Of a stretch of DNA of 64,000 nt, positions 57,432 to 64,000 are shown piece after piece. Origin of the DNA: Saksenaea vasiformis B4078 (lineage: Eukaryota; Mucoromycota; Mucoromycetes; Mucorales; Saksenaeaceae). Position numbers and translations under genes: made by a program. The DNA lies in assembly GCA_000697055.1 (NCBI GenBank), contig JNDT01001930.1:1-64000 (forward strand), given 5' to 3'. The first letter of the stretch is position 1. Each line of letters opens with the position of its first letter. Below the pieces are notes generated by a model that had not been told where the DNA came from, searched no databases, and was given only the letters and a program-made list of their open reading frames with translations.

Positions 57432-59282
57432 GATGACAGGAAGAAGACAGTTTAAAAAAAAAAGAATGAAAATTGCTTATGTATGGCTGTATTTATATCG
57501 TCATGTGTGGGCCCGATCCGTAGTTAAAAAGGAATCGTGTCTAACATGAAGCACCGATAGAAATGGAACTGGGGTCGCACTTCAAAAAATTTTTCTCATT
57601 TCCCCAACCTCCCTACGTACTGAATCAAGCGTAATTGTTTAAGTTCATTCTCCTTATCTGTGGATTTCAGTAGGTATGACACATGAGAAAACATACGTAT
57701 GTATAAACCTCGGCTTTCACTGGTATGTGTCAAAGTCTCGCTCTAAGTTGCTTTCCTTGAAGTCATTTTTCTTGTAACACTTTACTAAAATGAAGACAGA
57801 CTGGTTAAAGGATGGCTTTATTTTCACGCTAGTTGCGCCAAGCCGGGGGGATAAAATAAACAGATAAGCTTTTGTTCAAAATTGATCATTTTCGGCAGGT
57901 CGCTTAAGTTCAAACAGGAGTTTTTGCAGATAATTTCTTTGGGAAATATTGTCAGTACGAGTTAAGTAAGATATTAAAAAACGAATTTCTCCAGTGAATA
58001 GCAGATATATCATCACTAAAGTATGCAGTTGATGTTATTGTTATGAGTATTCGATCATGTGCAATTGGATGTTTGTTGTACTGATGGTACCAATCAACAT
58101 AGTACGGATTTTGATTGCATTCACATGAATAAAACGAAATATGTATACCTTCAATCAAATTATGCTAAGTCGGTTTTGTTGATAACTCTGAACACTGGAA
58201 ATACCTATTTCCTTTCACCTGCGCATAAATGTGAAACAGATAGGATGACATGTGAGAACCTCACATAAACGCAACAACCAACATCTTTTAATCTGGACTC
58301 TTTGCTTTCTACAATACATCTTCACAATCTTGAATGAGTCAAAGTAGCACGTAATGAGCAAATAAGTAATGAGATCACATGGTGTGATCTCTATGATGGA
58401 TGGCGTGGCATCCCAAAAAGCAATGCTACACAAGGAAAAAGGGTTACAGATACGAACCTGCTTCCCAAGAAGCCATGTAAATGTCACACGCAGCACGGTT
58501 GTTGTTTGTGTTGAGTTGCACTGTGTATTAGTGGCGCTATGACGTGCTTTTTGGTGAGGGGAACAAGTAAATTACACTATCTGTTCTTGGATTGCGAAAA
58601 TAAAAGAGTGCCTTCGCTATTCCGATCAATCATTTCATTTACCTGCATGAAAGACGCTTGTCCTACCATGGAAAAGTATTTACACAGTTACGTCTACTCA
58701 TCGAGAGAGAGTCGGGTTGTAGGAAGATAACACGACAGTCCCTCGGGTCAACGGCAATAAATGAGCATCTAGACAATAAGATTACACAGTAAAAAATGAT
58801 ACGACGTATCATAGTTCAGTATCAACAACGTGGCAGGCTGACAAGTCGTGTGAAGTCTCAATGTTCGTCATCTAAGGAAAATTTCGGACTAGAAAAGACA
58901 GTCTGAGCTTTTTTAGCGCTTCGCTATCGGCTCGGAATCTCCAAGACCGTGCACGAAGCAGCAAAGGCATCAAGAAAAATAGCAGCATGTGCTACCGACA
59001 CACTCGATCTTTTCGGTGGAATCCTTCCTTGTCACACGTACGGAACCTTCTCCGAGCAAGATGGAGTGTTTGGTATTTGTGAAATTACTGATGACTCAAG
59101 GAACACTCTTAGCAGATCTTACTCTGTACAGACATAGCGCCAGCATATAGTCAGTAGTAATATTAAAAAATAACACTGTAAAAATACTCAAAAACAAATA
59201 TTGGTGGAACGAAAGCCCACCACAAAAACAGAATAGAAATTTACCCTCTTTTCACAATATATTCCTTATATAGATATCTTTT
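57432..59282. other. 1.85-kb gap, nothing recognised
   Basis: Stops are frequent in all frames and codon composition is unremarkable. There are no repeat-family blocks. The part next to 59282 is the 3' flank of the membrane-protein gene. Confidence 0.4.
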
Positions 59283-61748
59283 TTAGGCGGGTCGGATTGT
59301 GGCCCAGGATGAACGGTCGGATGAAAATGTATCAGCCTCAGTAGGAGCTATAGAAGGGGAATGACCATCCACAAAGCCTACAGAGGAGCCACCTTCATAA
59401 GAATCTGGGCTGTCCTGTGTCATCCATGGTAAGCCTCCCCGTTGCGGCGGTGAACGTTTACTGGATCTCGCGGCCGTCAAAAATGCTTTGCGATCCCGAC
59501 CTGCGCGCCCGATTGTTCCTGTTTTTGTCATGGGTGGTAGTTCTTCCAATTCGTTATTCATTGCCTCCAGGTTTGGCCTGACTTTCTGCGCCCGGCCGGT
59601 CCAAGTCTGTGAACCCAGCTGGATCATGGTCGTATTACTGTGTCCACCGCTACTTTTCCGGCTGTGTCCTTCACCAAAATGTTGTCTGCTCTGGAAACTG
59701 CTAGTAGATGACTTGGGATGAAGCCGATCGTTAAGCTCTTCCCCTGAAGGCAAAGCAGTTTGTGTGGTCCATGAAGAAAAAGAGGCTGAAGGCAACGGAG
59801 AACTGGCCTTATCGCGAAGAGCATCCGTTGGCATTAGGTAGCGTTTTGATGGCTGTACGTCGGTCGACACGAGACTGGCCATTGATTCACTCTCCTTCAT
59901 ATTGGAATTCCATGTCGCTTGAAGCATACGCCGAATGGTATTCACATCCCCCTTTTTTTCTGCCGATTTAAAAGCATAGTTTTCCCCGAATTCTTCCGCT
60001 TCTTCATCAGATATGGCATATTTTGTGGATGACAAATCTTGATCTGAACCGATCTCGCTAACATCTTCGACATGCTGTTGTTCTTCCTTGTTATCTTTTA
60101 ACGACGTCATTTGGGTGGATTGTACTTGTGTCTTTTCAGTGTGATCGACTGGTCCCACTTTTGTAGTACTTGGCTCAAACAAGCCCTTGAGGGACTTAAC
60201 ACCCCTCGTACTACCCGCCGGTTTTTGTGCACTGCGGCCAAGGGTACTGGCGCGGCCAGATGATTCATCAAATGTAGACGGGAGCGCTGCACGTAATGCC
60301 TTGGATGTTTTTGCAGATACAGTTGCTGATCCCGCCTTAACCTGTGGTGCCTGACGGGGGCTCACGACAGAAAATCGTCGTCGTTCGAGATTTGCTGGAG
60401 AAGGAGTAGGTGGCACTTCTGGTATATTGGCGTCACCCCACCAACCAGCTACCTCTTGTACGTTTGCAGCAGAGCCCCGTCGAGATCCTGTAGCGGAAAT
60501 AGATGCCTTTCCATCGGTTACAATGCTGTTTCTGACAAGTCGTCTCACAGAACCAGACGAAATGGTAAGATTTTCAAGCACACGAGGATTTCGACTACGT
60601 ACGCTCGCGTAATAACCGCTTTCATCTGTTCTTGATTGTGGCACTGGACTTTTTTCTGCTTCCTCACTAAACATTTGCTGAACGGCTTCGTCGCTAACCA
60701 ACATAGACCTGGTTCTCGATTTACGGGATGCCGTTCGAATTGCCTTTTGTGCCGCATGCATGGACGTGGTAGCATCTTCACCACTTTTCTCTTCCTCAAA
60801 ACTGGCAGGTTCATCCATCTCTTGTGTAACCATCTCAGTATTCTGCTCCATTTCAACCATTGTTTTGCTAACTGGTCTTGTTTGGCTAGTTTCGGATGCT
60901 GAGTCAGTCGCTAACGAGGGAATAGATCGTATTGGCACCGTTGGTAGTGATTTTTCTGCTGGTAGGGGATGTGTAGACGTTGACGATTGTTCCCCCTGAG
61001 AGAACAGCTGGCTTACAGGAGGAGCAGATGATTTTGTTGATTTCTGACGACGAATTGATTGTCGCAGTGTGCCGCGAATAGTAGCAGCTTTTTGTTGGAT
61101 ATTGGCAGCAGCGCTAGATAAATCAATGCTAATGAATCCACGATCGTTTTTTCCATCAGCGGCTTCTGCGGATTTAGCATCCATATACTGCTGAAAAAGG
61201 TCTATCGCCTCGTCAGAATTCAACTCCATCTTATCCGCAAACAGTGATCCTGAGGATGTAGGAAGCGGCAAAGATATCTCCTGGGTAGGGTACTGCTGCG
61301 ATTTTGGTATTGAAGCCGGTGAGGGTAATGGCTTCTCTTCTTCTGTCGTCGACCCATTTTTCTCATGAGCGTCGTTTCTTGGTACGAATTCAGTGGAAGA
61401 AGTCAGATTGCTGTGTTTTCCTTCTTTGATCCGAGTTGTTGTGACAAGCGTCTGAAGGGAACCCAAAGAAGCCTGCTCTTTTACATGGTTTTTACAGGTC
61501 TGAAGTCTTTGTTTCCTGTTGCGCAGAAAGAAATAGAGGCCACCGATTACGAGTAACACCAAAATCACCGCTATTACAGCTACAGCCCAGATAGGAAACC
61601 CAGGTTGATCGTCTGCGGCTGTTTTTTGAATCGGGGAATGCATTTAAGCTCTAAACACTTCTTCGTGATGAAATATACCTGCTGAAACGCATGTTGCTTC
61701 GCCGACAGCGATCACGCTGACGAGAACAAATCGTTGATAGTTGACCAT
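59283..61748 (-). CDS. single-pass membrane protein with long Ser-rich cytoplasmic tail, unknown function
   Basis: 801 aa from two exons (61748-61679 and 61618-59283; 60-nt intron GCAG|GTATAT to AACAG|CCGC). Exon 1 encodes a signal-peptide-like start (MVNYQRFVLVSVIAV...CVSA). The mature ectodomain is only a few residues before a transmembrane helix (WAVAVIAVILVLLVIGGLYF, residues about 33-52), a basic stop-transfer (RNRKQR) and a roughly 740-residue polar tail rich in Ser, Thr, Glu and Lys without globular motifs. Repeated basic-Ser phosphorylation-like sites occur (RKSRTRS, RRGS, SRKSS). An internal ATG (61643) would give 786 codons without the signal peptide; I prefer the spliced form. The layout recalls fungal cell-surface sensors or Skg6-like anchors but I cannot assign it. 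Confidence 0.65.
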
Positions 61749-63639
61749 GGAATAACGAAAGGAGCGGGAGGATGACCAAGAAAACAACGAACGCGAGAGA
61801 AGAAAATAAAGGAAAAAGAATAAGCAAGATACAAAGCGCAAGGGGGCTACATATAAACGGGGCAGAAAAGGAGTTCAGGGAGACAAACAAACCGCGCTGC
61901 AATTACTACTGACAGAGACAAGAGAAAAAGTCGATAGGGGGGACTATACAAGAAGGAGAGTCCTATGGAACTGCTTTTAGATAGGCTTATGGATCACCAA
62001 TCCAAGAAAATCTATGTTTGGTAGTTCCTCACGGGCTCGAAAGAAAAAGGTGGGGGAGTTGTGGCAACTTACAATAATGATCAGATCGTCAGCTAAATCC
62101 ACAACTCGATTTGTGCTTTGTATTTAAGCAACACTCTGATTATGTACCTCTTTTTCCATGTTCCTAATTTCCGTTTAAAATTTGCCACAACGTGTGCAGC
62201 AGTGTCAGAACCATTAATGCGAATGTAACCTGTTATGATATTATGAATCATTTCGGCATTTGTTGATTTCGTAACATAGCAAAGTTTGTAAGAACTGAGT
62301 TACTGATACCAGCTTGGTAAGTAACACCCAGACATTCGATGCAACGAGGGTGTAATAAACCTTTATTAGCGAGGCGCATATCTAGGTAGCTGTGACATTT
62401 ATACAATGGTGAGACAGAAAAGGAGTAGAGCACTGACGACTAAACGTGAAAATTTATCCATATGCATGACTTGTAGTTGCTTAAGCGTACTGCAGCCATC
62501 ACTAATCCAACAATTAAAGTTGCTGATCCAGGTGACCATAGGTTTTGGAGTTATACCATTGCAAAATAACAAAGATTTCTTGAACATGCTGTCAGTAAGA
62601 CTCTGGCTACTACCGCGTCTAAGCTACCAGCAGACAGACGGTTGTATGGCGGCGACAATCGCCATAGTTTGCGCAAGTCGCAAAGACAGCTGCTGTATTG
62701 CTTTTAAAGGCAGCCCATCATATTGCTTAAATACAAGTTTTTCTTCGTTAAGTAATATCTATAACTTGCCTAGATATCACACCTCTATTGGCCTTTGCTT
62801 GTTACCTTGCTATGCTGGACCCCTTTAACTCCTTTGTGTCAGAAGCGTTCTTTTTGGATGTTTGACATGTATCCTTTCTTTGGACGCGGAATTACAGATT
62901 GGCTGATAGGATTAGACAATAGCTTACTATGCAGATCAATTCGTTTATTATATTGATATGCAGGTGCTATTACACGCCCATATTATGCTTATCAAAGATC
63001 TAATGCAGCTGAAGGTTAAATACAGCGCTTTAAAAGGGCCACGCGGTCCGTTAATAATATATATTTAGACATTCATAACGTCATCCGACACCTTCTTTTT
63101 CTTTTAGATAAAAATACCCGGCCCGTGTTGAAGATTATATATCAAGCTTCTTGCATCAAACATACAGCATCAAACGTGCAAATAATATAAATTGTGAGGT
63201 GGCGTTTTCTGATGAAGCTATCTTGTTAAAGAAAACATAAAGTTCAATATAAAGGTACCTTGAACCCTTAAGATAATATTTATTGAAGGTTAGGACTCTT
63301 GATGAAATTAAATCTATTACAATGGTTTTGAAAGTATGTTTAGCTTCCCCTTCCATCTGTCGGATGCAGCATGTAAGCGATAAATTTATTGTCCAGTGAA
63401 ATCATTTCACTAGTCTGTGAAGCGCTCCTGGCTGTAGCTGTGGCTGGTATGTAGCTGCAAGAAAGATGTTGCCTCTTTACAAGCTACACCATAACGCTGT
63501 ACTCTGTGGCGCCAGAAAATGAGACTACCTTGGGCTACATGGGAGCTCTTACATCTTGGCAAGAGATAATTAACAATCGACCATTAATTAAAAACGGTGC
63601 TTTTTTGTAAAAAAAAAAAAAAAAAAATTCAACGAAAAA
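61749..63639. other. 1.9-kb gap upstream of the membrane-protein gene
   Basis: The first 200 bp are purine-rich on the plus strand and probably leader/promoter. A plus-strand ATG frame of 140 codons (62406-62828) has Leu/Cys/Ser-rich composition but no domain or supporting context. A poly-A tract (63609-63627) precedes the last repeat copy. Confidence 0.35.
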
Positions 63640-64000
63640 CGCCTTGGTCCACTTACATCAACTTGGTCCCTAGATGGACGCAAAATTTATTCGAGCAGCA
63701 TAAAATCCATTCACCGTCAGTAAATGGAAGATACGTTGATGTCACTTCACTTACCCCCGAAGGCATAACCGGCCAGTGACGGCAGCCTGCTCCTCATCTG
63801 GCGCGATGGGGGGCGGCAGTAGAGATTATAGTGACGCAGGCGCCACTTCGGGTTTTGACGCCATGCAAAGGACTTGAAGCGATGTAACGTCTGGCGAGGT
63901 TCTGTTGGGGAAGTTGGATAACCCAGTTTGCGATAATACTTGCTTACCTGGTGGTGTACAAGGGGCTACACCACAGCCAAGGTGGTTCGAGACAGAGGTC
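63640..64000 (+). mobile_element. copy of the dispersed repeat family, cut by the window edge
   Basis: Starts within CTTACATCAACTTGGTCC and AGATGGACGCAAAATTTATT. It continues with AGTAAATGGAAGATA, CTTACCCCCGAAGG, CAAAGGACTTGAAGCGATG, CTTACCTGGTGGTGTAC and GGTTCGAGACAGAGGTC. The intron-2 sequence matches the 19.4 and 53.5 kb subfamily. The left terminus is replaced by a poly-A tract. Confidence 0.78.

Noticed and set aside
62406..62828. 140-codon ATG frame
   Set aside because: Leu/Cys/Ser-rich composition, no domain, no splice partners, and isolated in a stop-rich gap; kept only as a note.

Overview
This is nuclear DNA from a fungus, most likely an early-diverging (Mucoromycota-type, 'zygomycete') species. 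The genes carry many short GT-AG introns (about 42-70 nt, often 3-12 per gene), intergenic DNA is AT-rich, and the protein set fits: a KDM3-type JmjC protein, an animal-type base-exchange phosphatidylserine synthase, an NCLX-like cation exchanger, an intact 9-1-1 subunit and DIRS-like retroelement debris. The organism assignment is inference; nothing names the species.

The window has three zones. (1) 1.6-38.2 kb is gene-dense: KDM3-like demethylase (+), Na/Ca exchanger (-), phosphatidylserine synthase (+), ABCC transporter (+), NOP12/RBM34 (-), a small hypothetical gene (+), a STE20/PAK-like kinase (+), CFD1/NUBP2 (-), a PPIL6-like cyclophilin (-), DHFR (+), WDR70 (-), SF3A1 (-) and an AYR1-like reductase (+). 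I rebuilt exon chains for these by combining splice signals, reading-phase arithmetic and family motifs; the kinase still lacks its first exon. (2) 38.8-55 kb is repeat-rich: a decayed DIRS-type retroelement, at least eight copies of one dispersed repeat family, and one intact gene island, HUS1 (45.9-47.2 kb). Two reading frames broken by single TGA codons also lie here. (3) 55-64 kb is gene-poor, with one long gene for an 801-residue single-pass membrane protein (59.3-61.7 kb) and another repeat copy running off the right edge.

The most unusual signal is the dispersed repeat family (about 0.8-1.15 kb, some 17 copies or fragments). Its ends resemble short inverted repeats (TACTGTTTATTGAA / TTCAAAATCCAGTA). 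On one strand the copies conserve GT and AG boundaries of two short introns and a longer third one, even where the intron interiors differ completely between two subfamilies. An apparent reading frame across the exons is not kept between copies. It therefore looks like a mobile element that carries or mimics a spliced, mainly non-coding transcription unit.

The genes are ordinary housekeeping functions (chromatin, Ca2+ transport, lipid synthesis, ribosome biogenesis, Fe-S assembly, splicing, checkpoint) with no evident operon or cluster logic. Neighbours are mostly convergent or divergent with 0.2-1 kb spacing. No CRISPR array, rRNA or convincing tRNA gene was found.
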